A stretch of DNA of 30,371 bases from a virus. The position numbers and the translations under genes are program-made. The stretch is from the IMG/VR virus record IMGVR_UViG_3300021964_000319, positions 1-30,371 of that record; one strand, 5' to 3'. The notes beneath the pieces were generated by a model. It saw nothing but the letters and a program-made list of their open reading frames with translations, had not been told where the DNA came from and did no database searches. The number at the start of each line of letters is the position of its first letter. Position 1 is the stretch's first letter. Below, piece by piece: positions 22,647 to 29,570 of the stretch.

Positions 22647-23900
22647 TTACCCCACGAAGATTGCATTTGGAACATTTTGGAAGAGTTTTTGTGAATTTTC
22701 AACAATTGCCGTGTCTGACTCGGCTAATGCGCCGTAAGTTAGTTGGTCTAGAAGCTCTTTTAGTTCTGTTTTTAGGTTTTGTTGTTCTTCTCTGGCTTGG
22801 CTTACCAAATCTGGACCATTCAGTGTTACTGAGTCGTTTGGAATTGGAATTGTGGCAAACTTAGAGCGCACTTGACCAAGAATTTCTTTACATAGAGCAA
22901 GAGCATAGCGGCGAATCCACTGCTTACCCACCGAGTTGATGTTATCGTAGGGAATGTTTGCAAATGGCAGTGTGTTCATGTTGTTTACACCCTTCACTCC
23001 ACGGTCCCTGGTCTCGTCTACGGCGTTTGCATCCTTGTCGACAGTAAATGTAAACCAGATGTAATCGTCGGCGTCTACAGAGCTTCCTGGGGGTGGATAA
23101 ATTTTTAGAAAGTTGTTGTGCAACTCATAAGAATAGTGTGAAAAGCGAACGTTTACGCTATCTTCAAAAGACATAGCCTGTAAGCGGTTTTGCCAAGTTG
23201 GGATAACTTCGTAAGTTGCATCATCAGCATACTGACCGTATGTTGAAAGGTTGCCAACTACATTTAGACCACCATAGTATCCGAAGAATCTCCACATGAC
23301 CCTTGGGCTTTTGTAGTAAACGTTTCTGATAAGAACTTTTTTATTATTGATCTCGTTGTAATAATCTGAGGAGGTCAATGAGCTAGAAGCCTGAACAATA
23401 GATTGTAAGTCGTATTGTTGTACATTTGGTTCCAGCTTGAAACTTGCTGAGTATTCTGTTAGGAAACCACCGACACCGGCTTCTGTTGACACACCCTCTG
23501 CCACGCGACGTGCATAAGCAAAACCAAAGTTTGGAAAGTCTCTTGATGCATCAGATGCGCCTGCTGTAATCTCGCCATCCTCATCAAATGAAGAGGTTGT
23601 TGCACCAAGCATGTCGGAAAGGACGTTTTTAGCTTGATGAGAGTTTATCATGTATGAGTATTCTAACACTGCTTCTTGATAAGCGGCATAAACATTACCA
23701 GTTTTTATTTCGATGTCTAAAACATCGCCGCCTAGTTTTTTATAAACATAGGCTACTTGGTCTGCTGCGCCGCTAATAAAAGCTGCGCTGTCGCTGTATA
23801 CGGTAAATGGTAAAGCAGCTACCACATCATCTGTTGAGCCTGTGGCTGTTAAAACAGATGTGCTTACGGTAGATTCTGGACTAAGTTGTGGAACTGGCAT
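22647..23900 (-). CDS. Neck protein, gp13-like
   Basis: A 417-residue head-completion or neck protein, first gene after the capsid gene. The C-terminal part, WIRRYALALCKEILGQVRSK, then TLNGPDLVSQAREEQQNLK and ELLDQLTY, is a pattern I know from neck proteins of T4-like and marine myoviruses. The middle contains IYPPPGSSVDADDYIWFTF. I start at ATG 23900 because GAGGG lies just upstream and because the longer in-frame start at 23975 would put coding sequence across a terminator hairpin and the late element. Longer than T4 gp13 (309 residues), it may combine functions. Confidence 0.75.
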   Translation of the reverse strand: MPVPQLSPESTVSTSVLTATGSTDDVVAALPFTVYSDSAAFISGAADQVAYVYKKLGGDVLDIEIKTGNVYAAYQEAVLEYSYMINSHQAKNVLSDMLGATTSSFDEDGEITAGASDASRDFPNFGFAYARRVAEGVSTEAGVGGFLTEYSASFKLEPNVQQYDLQSIVQASSSLTSSDYYNEINNKKVLIRNVYYKSPRVMWRFFGYYGGLNVVGNLSTYGQYADDATYEVIPTWQNRLQAMSFEDSVNVRFSHYSYELHNNFLKIYPPPGSSVDADDYIWFTFTVDKDANAVDETRDRGVKGVNNMNTLPFANIPYDNINSVGKQWIRRYALALCKEILGQVRSKFATIPIPNDSVTLNGPDLVSQAREEQQNLKTELKELLDQLTYGALAESDTAIVENSQKLFQNVPNAIFVG

Positions 23901-23920
23901 AGTGTTAAACCCTCTTCTTC

Positions 23921-23928
23921 CTAAATAG
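23921..23928 (-). promoter_or_regulatory. CTATTTAG element, putative late promoter (copy 6)
   Basis: Reads AACTATTTAGGA on the minus strand, 20 bases before the neck protein start at 23900 and directly downstream of the capsid gene terminator, so it would restart transcription for neck and tail genes. Confidence 0.42.
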
Positions 23929-23935
23929 TTTCCCC

Positions 23936-23972
23936 AAAGAGAAACCCCCCGCCTACCGAAGCAGACGAGGGG
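23936..23972 (-). terminator. Strong intrinsic terminator after the major capsid gene
   Basis: A 12-pair stem (minus strand 72-61 and 56-45 of 239xx, including three G-U pairs) closes a TTCG tetraloop of the very stable C(UUCG)G type, followed by TTTCTCTTT. It would end the abundant capsid message before the neck and tail genes. Confidence 0.8.
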
Positions 23973-23997
23973 CAACTCTATCGGGTTTTAGCTAAAC

Positions 23998-25731
23998 TTA
24001 GCTAGCAACGTCAAGGCAGACGACCACACCGTACATGTCGGGGCGAACCATCTTCTTGCCGTAGCGTGTCATCACACCCTTACGTGGCACGAAGTCCTCT
24101 GTACCAAAGATGGTAGGAGTGACCTGTAGTGGAACGTAAGGAGCGTAGACGTAACCACTCTCTAGGAAGCTGTTGCCACGGCGACCAACTAGCACGATTT
24201 GACGTGGGAAGTATGGGTCGACGTAAACGTCTAGCTTCTTGGAGATGCTACCAACATTTACAGCACCGGCTGTGCCATTGGCGTCAACGGTAACGTTGGC
24301 GCGGAAGCCAGCAGTGAACTCTAGAATGTTAGCAACTTCTGGTGAGCAAACGATGAAGTTTGCACCGCCGCGAACGGTCTTACGGTGAATCTCTGCGGAC
24401 ACATCGTTGATGGTCTCTAGAAGAGTCTCGTACCATTCGCTAACCGTACCTGTGAAGTCAGGAGCACCAGATGCACCAATTTCGTTACCAGTTGTGCGGT
24501 TAACAAACTTGCCTGGGCGGCGTGACCAGTAACGAACGTTGCCTTTTGCACCTTGGATGAGGTCGTTCAAGATTTCTTGATCGATCTCTAGAGCAATCTG
24601 CTCAGAAAGGATGCTTGTAAGCTCAACCTCGGCGTCGAGGTTGTGGTAGGCGTTGAGGTCTTGACCGAGTTCGGGTGACCACTTAGCCTTGAGCTTCTTG
24701 GTGTTGGCTGTGATAGCTGTGCTTTCAACCTTGATGTCAATCTCTGGAATGTTGCTTTCAGCCTCTAGACCCCATGGTGTTACACCACGGACAGCGCCAA
24801 CTGCGTCGCCAGTGTTGCCAAAAACGTCAGCGACGGCGTAGGTGAGGGCTAGTGTTCCCTTACCGGCAGCCATGGCTGTTGGTGTTACAGTACCATTGAT
24901 GTCAGCAATAACGAGCAACAGGTCATCAGCAGTACGAGTGCCAATGTAGTTTTCTGCGGCAGAACCGGAGAAGCTTGTTAGGCGGCGAACGATTCTTTGT
25001 GAACCTGTGATTGCACCGTTGCCAGCACTTCCGTAAGAAATGCTTACTAGGTTATCGTTGTTTAGGTTATCAAGACCGCTCTTGGCAATCTTAGCAACGT
25101 AAACGCTTGTTGTACCTGAAACAAAATCAGGGTCAGAGTGGCAGAGAAGGTTGTCAAACTGCTCTTGAGTTAGACCACCTAGTTCGGCTTCTGAACCTGT
25201 GCCACCGAATGTACCGGAAGCAACTGCTGTTAGTGAAACAGTAGCGCTACCTGTTGGTGAAGCATAGCCGTTGTTGAGGGCGTATGGTCCGCGCTCGGCG
25301 TTGTCACCTGTGAGGTCCATACCATTCTCAAGGCTTGAGCCTGTGACACCACCACCGTAGAGTGAGGTATCAGCGGCGTAACCTACGCGACCTGAGTTTG
25401 CGGTGAAGTCCAAGAAGAAAATGAGACCTGATGGTAGGCTCATTGGTTGGACGGAAACGAGTTCGTTGGCGATTAGCTCACCAAAGACTCTGCGGACGAT
25501 TGGGAATGCTACGGCGCTAAAGCCTTCGACATCACCAGCCGCCATTGTGGAAGCTTCACGGAGAAGTTCCTTGGCTTGGTTCTCTAAGAGACGAGCCATG
25601 TTGTTTTTTGTAACATCGTTGTTGAGACCTTCTAGAAGACCTGTACCTTCCCACTTGTTTAGTAGGGCAGCACCTTCTTTTTGGAGATCACGAGCAACAA
25701 TGCCTTCTGTTAATTTTTCTAATGCAGACAT
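23998..25731 (-). CDS. gp23: Major capsid protein precursor, T4 gp23-like
   Basis: HK97-fold shell protein of 577 residues. The N-terminal propeptide contains LLNKWEGTGLLEG and ARLLENQAKELLRE, closely parallel to T4 gp23, and a gp21-type cleavage site LLRE|A at E59/A60, followed by GFSAVAFPIVRRVFGELIANELVSVQPM, the equivalent of the gp23 segment ending in VQPM. Cleavage would leave a shell protein of about 518 residues, close to mature gp23. ATG 25731 has AAGGAGG upstream. It follows the scaffold gene by 13 bases without its own late element and is closed by a strong terminator. Confidence 0.94.
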   Translation of the reverse strand: MSALEKLTEGIVARDLQKEGAALLNKWEGTGLLEGLNNDVTKNNMARLLENQAKELLREASTMAAGDVEGFSAVAFPIVRRVFGELIANELVSVQPMSLPSGLIFFLDFTANSGRVGYAADTSLYGGGVTGSSLENGMDLTGDNAERGPYALNNGYASPTGSATVSLTAVASGTFGGTGSEAELGGLTQEQFDNLLCHSDPDFVSGTTSVYVAKIAKSGLDNLNNDNLVSISYGSAGNGAITGSQRIVRRLTSFSGSAAENYIGTRTADDLLLVIADINGTVTPTAMAAGKGTLALTYAVADVFGNTGDAVGAVRGVTPWGLEAESNIPEIDIKVESTAITANTKKLKAKWSPELGQDLNAYHNLDAEVELTSILSEQIALEIDQEILNDLIQGAKGNVRYWSRRPGKFVNRTTGNEIGASGAPDFTGTVSEWYETLLETINDVSAEIHRKTVRGGANFIVCSPEVANILEFTAGFRANVTVDANGTAGAVNVGSISKKLDVYVDPYFPRQIVLVGRRGNSFLESGYVYAPYVPLQVTPTIFGTEDFVPRKGVMTRYGKKMVRPDMYGVVVCLDVAS

Positions 25732-25744
25732 AGTTTTTCCTCCT

Positions 25745-26794
25745 TTATTTTTCTATTCCTGCGAGCTTACGCCAATTCTTAAACATTGGAGCTTGCTCGG
25801 TTTTAGTATCTTCTCTCTTGTGAGAGGAGACGACGAGGGAACGAGTGCGGTTTACAGCCTCAGACAGTGATTCTGGTGCTGTTCTTTCATTGGTGCTACC
25901 CACTGAATCTTTCATGGTCTCATAAACCAGTTTAGTTTCCTCAATTGTATTGGCTTTCGCCAATGACTCGACAATTTTATCTTTTTGACGAGTATTAAGT
26001 TCTTTTGAAGTTAGTGCTTGAGTTGTGTAGTAAAGTCTGGCGTTCTGAAGGTTTACTTCGGCAGCCTTTTGCTTCATCTCAATCAAAACTTCCTTTGCCT
26101 TTTCAAGTTGCTCGGAAAGCATCTTGTTTTGGTGTTGTAGTTCTTTGTTTTTCTCTTGCTCTTCATCAACTGCGGCAGCTAGTGCGGCAAGCTCGACGTT
26201 CTCAGCACGGTCACCGGCTGTGGAGCCAGCCCAACCGTTGTTGGGGTGTTGAGACTTAATGTCAACGTTGACTTCTTCTAGAAGGGCGTCGAGTTGTTCT
26301 TCTGTTAGGGCAGCGATGGCTTCATCAAGACCGTCACCCTCTTCCATCATCTCTTCCTCTTCTTCTTCCGCAGCGGGAGCGAGAAGTTCTTCTTCTCTGT
26401 CAATCATTTCTTCTGGGGAGGAAGGGTTCATTTCTGCATCAACTGCGGCGCGGAGTTCATCAAAGTCAATCTCGATTTCCTCGTCGCTGTCGTCCATCTC
26501 GCCAGAAAGAATTGCAGTTGCTGCGTCTGGGACTTGTGCCATTAGTGAGTCATCGCCAGTTGGTTCAGCAGGCTCGGCGTCCATTTCCATGTCCATAGCC
26601 ATTTCTTCACCGCCTTCGGGAGTCTCCTCCTCGGCAGCTTCTAGCTCTTCTTCTTCGTCCTGCTCAAGAAGGTTCTCTACAGCCTCTTTTAGCTCTACAG
26701 AATACTTCTCAATAAGTTCCTTTTCGGCATTGCGGAGGGCAGTTTCTTTCAACTCCTTCGCATCTGCAATTGCCTTTTCAAACAGTGATGACAT
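25745..26794 (-). CDS. Prohead core scaffold protein, gp22-like
   Basis: Internal scaffold around which the capsid assembles, later degraded by the prohead protease. The 349-residue protein has a helical start (LFEKAIADAKELKETALRNA), a very acidic region with runs of E (about 45-165), a coiled coil (about 205-255, EEQEKNKELQHQNKMLSEQL), and a conserved-looking end with LNTRQKDKIVESLAKANTIE and NWRKLAGIEK. Place between the protease genes and the capsid gene is the T4 order 21-22-23. The T4 equivalent is shorter (269 residues). A late element lies 33 bases upstream and GGGAGAAG serves as ribosome binding site. Confidence 0.87.
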   Translation of the reverse strand: MSSLFEKAIADAKELKETALRNAEKELIEKYSVELKEAVENLLEQDEEEELEAAEEETPEGGEEMAMDMEMDAEPAEPTGDDSLMAQVPDAATAILSGEMDDSDEEIEIDFDELRAAVDAEMNPSSPEEMIDREEELLAPAAEEEEEEMMEEGDGLDEAIAALTEEQLDALLEEVNVDIKSQHPNNGWAGSTAGDRAENVELAALAAAVDEEQEKNKELQHQNKMLSEQLEKAKEVLIEMKQKAAEVNLQNARLYYTTQALTSKELNTRQKDKIVESLAKANTIEETKLVYETMKDSVGSTNERTAPESLSEAVNRTRSLVVSSHKREDTKTEQAPMFKNWRKLAGIEK

Positions 26795-26827
26795 AATACA
26801 CTTCTCCCTTGACAGAAATAGTCGTTA

Positions 26828-26835
26828 ATAAATAG
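26828..26835 (-). promoter_or_regulatory. CTATTTAT element, putative late promoter (copy 7)
   Basis: Reads GACTATTTATTA on the minus strand, 33 bases before the scaffold start at 26794, in the gap after the bS21 gene. It would drive scaffold and capsid protein together. Confidence 0.48.
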
Positions 26836-26855
26836 TCCTAACGAACTCAAAAAAC

Positions 26856-27062
26856 TTATTTAGTCTTTTGCTCGTTGGTTATCTTTCTAGCTATTTTTTT
26901 TCTGCGAAGTTTTTTTAATCTTCTTATCTTGGATGGCTTGACAAAGAATCTTCTTTCTCTTACTTCGTCTATGATGCCTTCTTTCTTTACTTTTCTTGAG
27001 AACCTTTTTATTAGTCTCTCGCCGGGTTCATTGCGGCGAGCTTCCACTTTTACGTGTGCCAT
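26856..27062 (-). CDS. rpsU: Ribosomal protein bS21, phage-encoded
   Basis: A 68-residue very basic protein that matches bS21 along its whole length: NEPGERLIKRFSRKVKKEG, then IIDEVRERRFFVKPS, then a lysine/arginine-rich helix (KIRRLKKLRRKKIARK), parallel to E. coli NEPFDVALRRFKRSCEKAG, VLAEVRRREFYEKP and its basic tail. bS21 sits on the 30S subunit near the anti-Shine-Dalgarno region and aids start-site selection; in phages it is thought to enter host ribosomes. It lies inside the head operon, between a cargo/core-type gene and the scaffold gene, with AAGAGG upstream and only one base after the previous stop. The assignment is by sequence pattern; a generic basic nucleic acid-binding protein is the less likely alternative. 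Confidence 0.85.
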   Translation of the reverse strand: MAHVKVEARRNEPGERLIKRFSRKVKKEGIIDEVRERRFFVKPSKIRRLKKLRRKKIARKITNEQKTK

Positions 27063-27063
27063 G

Positions 27064-27525
27064 TTACCTCTTTTTAGCTGTGGCTAGGGATTTCCAGTTT
27101 CTTCCCCCAAGAGCCATGATGCCTGAAATGTCCACACCAGGGTCTTTTGCACTTACACCAGACATAGGACCAGCAGCGCCAGCGCCTTCAACGGGTGCGT
27201 CCATTGGTTCGATTCCCTCAAAAATGTTTGAATACGCGCCTTCGCCTACTGCTTTTGTAAGCATTTGTCTTTTGTCGGCAAGGCGCTTCTTTTGTAGTTC
27301 TATTGCTTCTTGGTTTGTGTTTCTTTGTGGTTCTGGTGTTGGTTCTGGTTGTTTTGCTTCAACAATAACATTGCCCATACCCTTAGCCACTTCTGCTACA
27401 ACCTTTGTAAGAATGCCTTCCTCGATAATAACTTCGTGGATGCACTCTTTGATAATGGGTTTGATAAGTTTTTTTAGTTGTTCTTTCTTCATAGTTTGCT
27501 GACCATTTACAGGTTTAAATGCCAT
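27064..27525 (-). CDS. Capsid core or cargo protein with gp21-type N-terminal motif (153 aa)
   Basis: A 153-residue protein that contains the shared segment MKKEQLKKLIKPIIKECIHE about 11 residues after its start. The preferred ATG (27525) has GGAAAAGG close upstream; the internal ATG at the shared motif has no good ribosome binding site. Possible gp21-type sites are IHE|V and IIE|E. The rest is a helical stretch rich in K, Q and E, a proline-rich linker (PEPTPEPQ), and a glycine/alanine-rich end finishing in GRNWKSLATAKKR, which resembles the last residues of the scaffold (NWRKLAGIEK). A role in the prohead core is likely from context. Confidence 0.72.
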   Translation of the reverse strand: MAFKPVNGQQTMKKEQLKKLIKPIIKECIHEVIIEEGILTKVVAEVAKGMGNVIVEAKQPEPTPEPQRNTNQEAIELQKKRLADKRQMLTKAVGEGAYSNIFEGIEPMDAPVEGAGAAGPMSGVSAKDPGVDISGIMALGGRNWKSLATAKKR

Positions 27526-27725
27526 TTACAGCCTTTTCCTTTTGCTTTGGCTACTGCGGAAGCCATGCCCGCCTCAGCATACCCGCCGGGGTTAGCATAG
27601 CCATCAAATTTGGCGTCTTTGTAATCGTCATGCAAATCCTTGCACTCTGGACTTTTGTAGTCCATTTCGTTCAGCATTGCCTGAAGTTCTTCCTTTATGA
27701 TTTGTTTTAGTTGTTCTTTTTTCAT
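27507..27725 (-). CDS. Capsid-targeted small protein with shared N-terminus (72 aa)
   Basis: A 72-residue protein starting MKKEQLKQIIKEELQAMLNE, the shared motif in its standard 20-residue form, ending in LNE for cleavage before M21. The remainder is D-, K- and Y-rich with a glycine-rich segment (YANPGGYAEAG) and ends KGCKWHLNL; two cysteines (in PECKDL and KGCKW) could form a disulfide or metal site. AAAGGAGAGGG serves as ribosome binding site. It overlaps the next gene by 19 bases. The mature part is unlike any family I recognise. Confidence 0.75.
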   Translation of the reverse strand: MKKEQLKQIIKEELQAMLNEMDYKSPECKDLHDDYKDAKFDGYANPGGYAEAGMASAVAKAKGKGCKWHLNL

Positions 27726-27772
27726 AGTATGTCCCTCTCCTTTAGGGTTGGTTTTGGTTGTTCTCGCTTCAT
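27722..27772 (-). CDS. Possible 16-codon micro-ORF
   Basis: MKREQPKPTLKERDIL, opened by an ATG overlapping the previous gene's TGA and closed by a TGA overlapping the next gene's ATG, with GAGAG before it. It may only be a coupling device that carries ribosomes across the 43-base gap; there is no evidence for a functional peptide. Confidence 0.25.
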   Translation of the reverse strand: MKREQPKPTLKERDIL

Positions 27773-28221
27773 AGTTCTCTCAACCAATCGCAGCCGAGTT
27801 TTTTTGCCTCTTCCTTAATGCGTCGGTGCCTATCAATGGCAACCACGTCAGCAGGGTTTATAGCGACCGCTGAATTGGCTTCCTCGTATCGCGGCTCCAA
27901 GATGCGGCATCGTTTTGCCGCTCGTATTGCTATCGAAGGGGCGTGTTGTCGAGCGCCCATCTCGTTCACAGGTTCGCCGCTGGTGAGTAGGTAGTCTCTT
28001 GCGCTGTTGAGATAAGCAGAAGCCAAAGACACCTTCTTCATCCACCAAGAAGGAAGGTCTTGCTCTGCGCTGAAGCCTTCTAGGTGTTGTAGAATGTCTT
28101 GGCTATCCTCGATGGCGAGTTTTGCTTGACGACGGGCAGAAGATACATCTGTGTGTCCGTCTTCGTTGAGAACTGCTTTCAGTTCTTCTTTGATAAGTTT
28201 TCTCAACTGTTCTTTATTCAT
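27769..28221 (-). CDS. Capsid-targeted protein with shared N-terminus (150 aa)
   Basis: A 150-residue protein starting MNKEQLRKLIKEELKAVLNE, the shared motif ending in LNE (cleavage before D21). The mature part is helical and fairly basic: SSARRQAKLAIEDSQDILQHL, then SWWMKKVSLASAYLNSARDYLL, then ARQHAPSIAIRAAKRCRI, ending KEEAKKLGCDWLREL. This looks like a compact helical domain of about 130 residues rather than a coiled coil. Its ATG overlaps the previous TGA (ATGA) with GGAGGAG upstream. I do not recognise the domain. Confidence 0.78.
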   Translation of the reverse strand: MNKEQLRKLIKEELKAVLNEDGHTDVSSARRQAKLAIEDSQDILQHLEGFSAEQDLPSWWMKKVSLASAYLNSARDYLLTSGEPVNEMGARQHAPSIAIRAAKRCRILEPRYEEANSAVAINPADVVAIDRHRRIKEEAKKLGCDWLREL

Positions 28222-28508
28222 AGGTCAAAATCTCCTCCCAAGTAAAGAAGCCTGTCTCTCATAAGTCTGTTAGCGAGGTTCTTTAGTTCGGGTTTCATTA
28301 GGGGGTAGCCTATTGTTTTTTCCCATTTTGCGGGAATGTCTTCTTTATCAATAGAACCACCAAACATAGTCTTTACTACTTCGGCAAACTTTTTGTAATC
28401 GTCCTCGGAGACTTCTACATCTTTTAGACCAACGTTGTCAAGCATACCTTCAGTGACGACTGCTTGTATTTCTTCTTTGATTATTTCTCTTAGTTGGTTC
28501 TTGTTCAT
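28218..28508 (-). CDS. Capsid-targeted protein with shared N-terminus (96 aa)
   Basis: A 96-residue protein starting MNKNQLREIIKEEIQAVVTE, the shared motif with VTE at the cleavage position (before G21). The mature part is acidic then basic, with a segment EDDYKKFAEVVKTMFGGSID, a PAKWEKTIGYPLMKPEL stretch and a helical end NLANRLMRDRLLYLGG. GGGAG lies before the ATG. It follows the protease gene by one base. Function of the mature domain is unknown. Confidence 0.78.
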   Translation of the reverse strand: MNKNQLREIIKEEIQAVVTEGMLDNVGLKDVEVSEDDYKKFAEVVKTMFGGSIDKEDIPAKWEKTIGYPLMKPELKNLANRLMRDRLLYLGGDFDL

Positions 28509-28509
28509 T

Positions 28510-29088
28510 TTATTTTCTCCCTACAAGAATGTCGTTGAGGGCACGGTTGATTCTGTCAGCCTTACCAAAGATTTCTCTTTCCTTTGCTTCTTTCATAAGG
28601 TATGCACCGGGGGTGGATGCCTCTGAAACAAGGTCAAAGCAAATAAGTGTAAAGTCGTCCTCTACCATAGTTAGTCCGCGCTCTTGGCGAGTTGAGCCTA
28701 AACCACGGGAGGAGATACCCAGTGAGCCACCGTCCAAAACAATTTGTTGGGCGATTTTGCCTGCTGGGGTATTGAGTAGTTTTAGTGTGCCATAGACTGC
28801 ATCACCGTCCATGTGAATTTCAGTAATAAGGTGTGATGCGTTTTTTAGTTCTACGACTGATGTGTCGGGGTGGTCGAGTTCCCCGTAGGCTCTGCGCTCA
28901 CGAACTATTTTCTTGTAGTTCTCGACTTCTCTTTGGAGAGCGCGAGGTGGGTAAACTCGTAGGTTGCCATTCTTTTTGTTGGCGTGTTGAAGGAGACCTT
29001 TTAGGTAAACGAAACCATCGTCAGCACGTTTGGCTTCCGTTAGTGTTTCAAGTTGAAAGTATTCTATTAGAACTTGTTTCTTTGACAT
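28510..29088 (-). CDS. gp21: Prohead core protease, T4 gp21-like
   Basis: Serine protease that degrades the scaffold and trims head proteins during capsid maturation. In 192 residues it shows the gp21-type sites: GELDHPD with H73, SLGISSRGLGS with the nucleophile at S126 or S127, and FDLVSEAS with D152 as a possible third residue. Its own N-terminus ends in LTE|A (residues 16-19), a self-cleavage form, and the C-terminal segment KEREIFGKADRI may also be removed. AAGGGG within the preceding micro-ORF is the ribosome binding site. Its place before scaffold and capsid genes matches T4. Confidence 0.93.
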   Translation of the reverse strand: MSKKQVLIEYFQLETLTEAKRADDGFVYLKGLLQHANKKNGNLRVYPPRALQREVENYKKIVRERRAYGELDHPDTSVVELKNASHLITEIHMDGDAVYGTLKLLNTPAGKIAQQIVLDGGSLGISSRGLGSTRQERGLTMVEDDFTLICFDLVSEASTPGAYLMKEAKEREIFGKADRINRALNDILVGRK

Positions 29089-29090
29089 AG

Positions 29091-29165
29091 TTAAGACCCC
29101 TTGCAGCAGTTTGTTGGTGGGCGAAGCATCCAGTGATTATCTACCCAAATGTTTATGTTCTTCAT
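29091..29165 (-). CDS. Possible 24-codon micro-ORF before the protease gene
   Basis: An ATG overlapping the previous gene's TAA (TAATG) opens 24 codons: MKNINIWVDNHWMLRPPTNC followed by CKGS and TAA, ending two bases before the protease ATG. It fills the only 76-base gap in this stretch and would keep ribosomes moving to the protease start. The peptide has two tryptophans and a CC pair. There is no own ribosome binding site, so translation would rely on coupling. Confidence 0.35.
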   Translation of the reverse strand: MKNINIWVDNHWMLRPPTNCCKGS

Positions 29166-29365
29166 TATCGACCTTCCAGTTCGTTTGAAATTGCTTCAAG
29201 TTCTTTTACGGCGGCGTTGATGGCGGCTTCGTAGGTTTTTGACTTGGGGTCTGCGCGCTTGAGGCGGCGAATGACGCTTTGGATTCTCAGAGCAGGGCTA
29301 ACAGCTTCACTAAGAAGGTTTTGAACCTCTTCTTTAACCATTTCTTGTAGTTTTACTTTGTCCAT
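29165..29365 (-). CDS. Capsid-targeted small protein with shared N-terminus (66 aa)
   Basis: A 66-residue protein starting MDKVKLQEMVKEEVQNLLSE, the shared motif ending in LSE|A. The mature 46 residues are a basic-then-acidic helix (ALRIQSVIRRLKRADPKSKT, then AAVKELEAISNELEGR). The leader GGAGAATAAAAATAAAATGGACAAA is nearly the same as before the next paralogue, so gene and ribosome binding site were duplicated together. In position it corresponds to the small core proteins between gp20 and gp21 in T4 (gp67, gp68). Confidence 0.78.
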   Translation of the reverse strand: MDKVKLQEMVKEEVQNLLSEAVSPALRIQSVIRRLKRADPKSKTYEAAINAAVKELEAISNELEGR

Positions 29366-29372
29366 TTTATTT

Positions 29373-29570
29373 TTATTCTCCGTCCCTTAGAGCTTTTACA
29401 ATAGCTGCAAGACCTGCTGCCATCGCTCTTGCTCTTTCGTCACTGACTTTACCTTTTTCTAACTCACTAATTGTGCGGTCAATCATTGTGTATTTGTCAG
29501 AAGCTGACGCTTCGCTAAGAAGGGCTTGAACCTCTTCTTTAATCAATTCTTTTAGCTTTGTTTTGTCCAT
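29373..29570 (-). CDS. Capsid-targeted small protein with shared N-terminus (65 aa)
   Basis: A 65-residue protein starting MDKTKLKELIKEEVQALLSE, the shared motif ending in LSE|A. The mature part (about 45 residues: SASDKYTMIDRTISELEKGK and on, with an alanine-rich helix ERARAMAAGLAAIVKALRD) is a short helical protein. The start overlaps the end of the preceding gene by 19 bases. It is most similar to the 66-residue neighbour, and I infer a recent tandem duplication of the leader and N-terminus with divergent C-terminal parts. Confidence 0.78.
   Translation of the reverse strand: MDKTKLKELIKEEVQALLSEASASDKYTMIDRTISELEKGKVSDERARAMAAGLAAIVKALRDGE

Noticed and set aside
23901-23975. N-terminal extension of the neck protein to an upstream in-frame start
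   Set aside because: It would run through part of the terminator hairpin and the late element, and the ATG at 23900 has a proper GAGGG.
16885-26835. T4-type late promoters on the plus strand (ATAAATA)
   Set aside because: They would transcribe away from every gene here; their tight spacing to minus-strand start codons argues for a minus-strand role.
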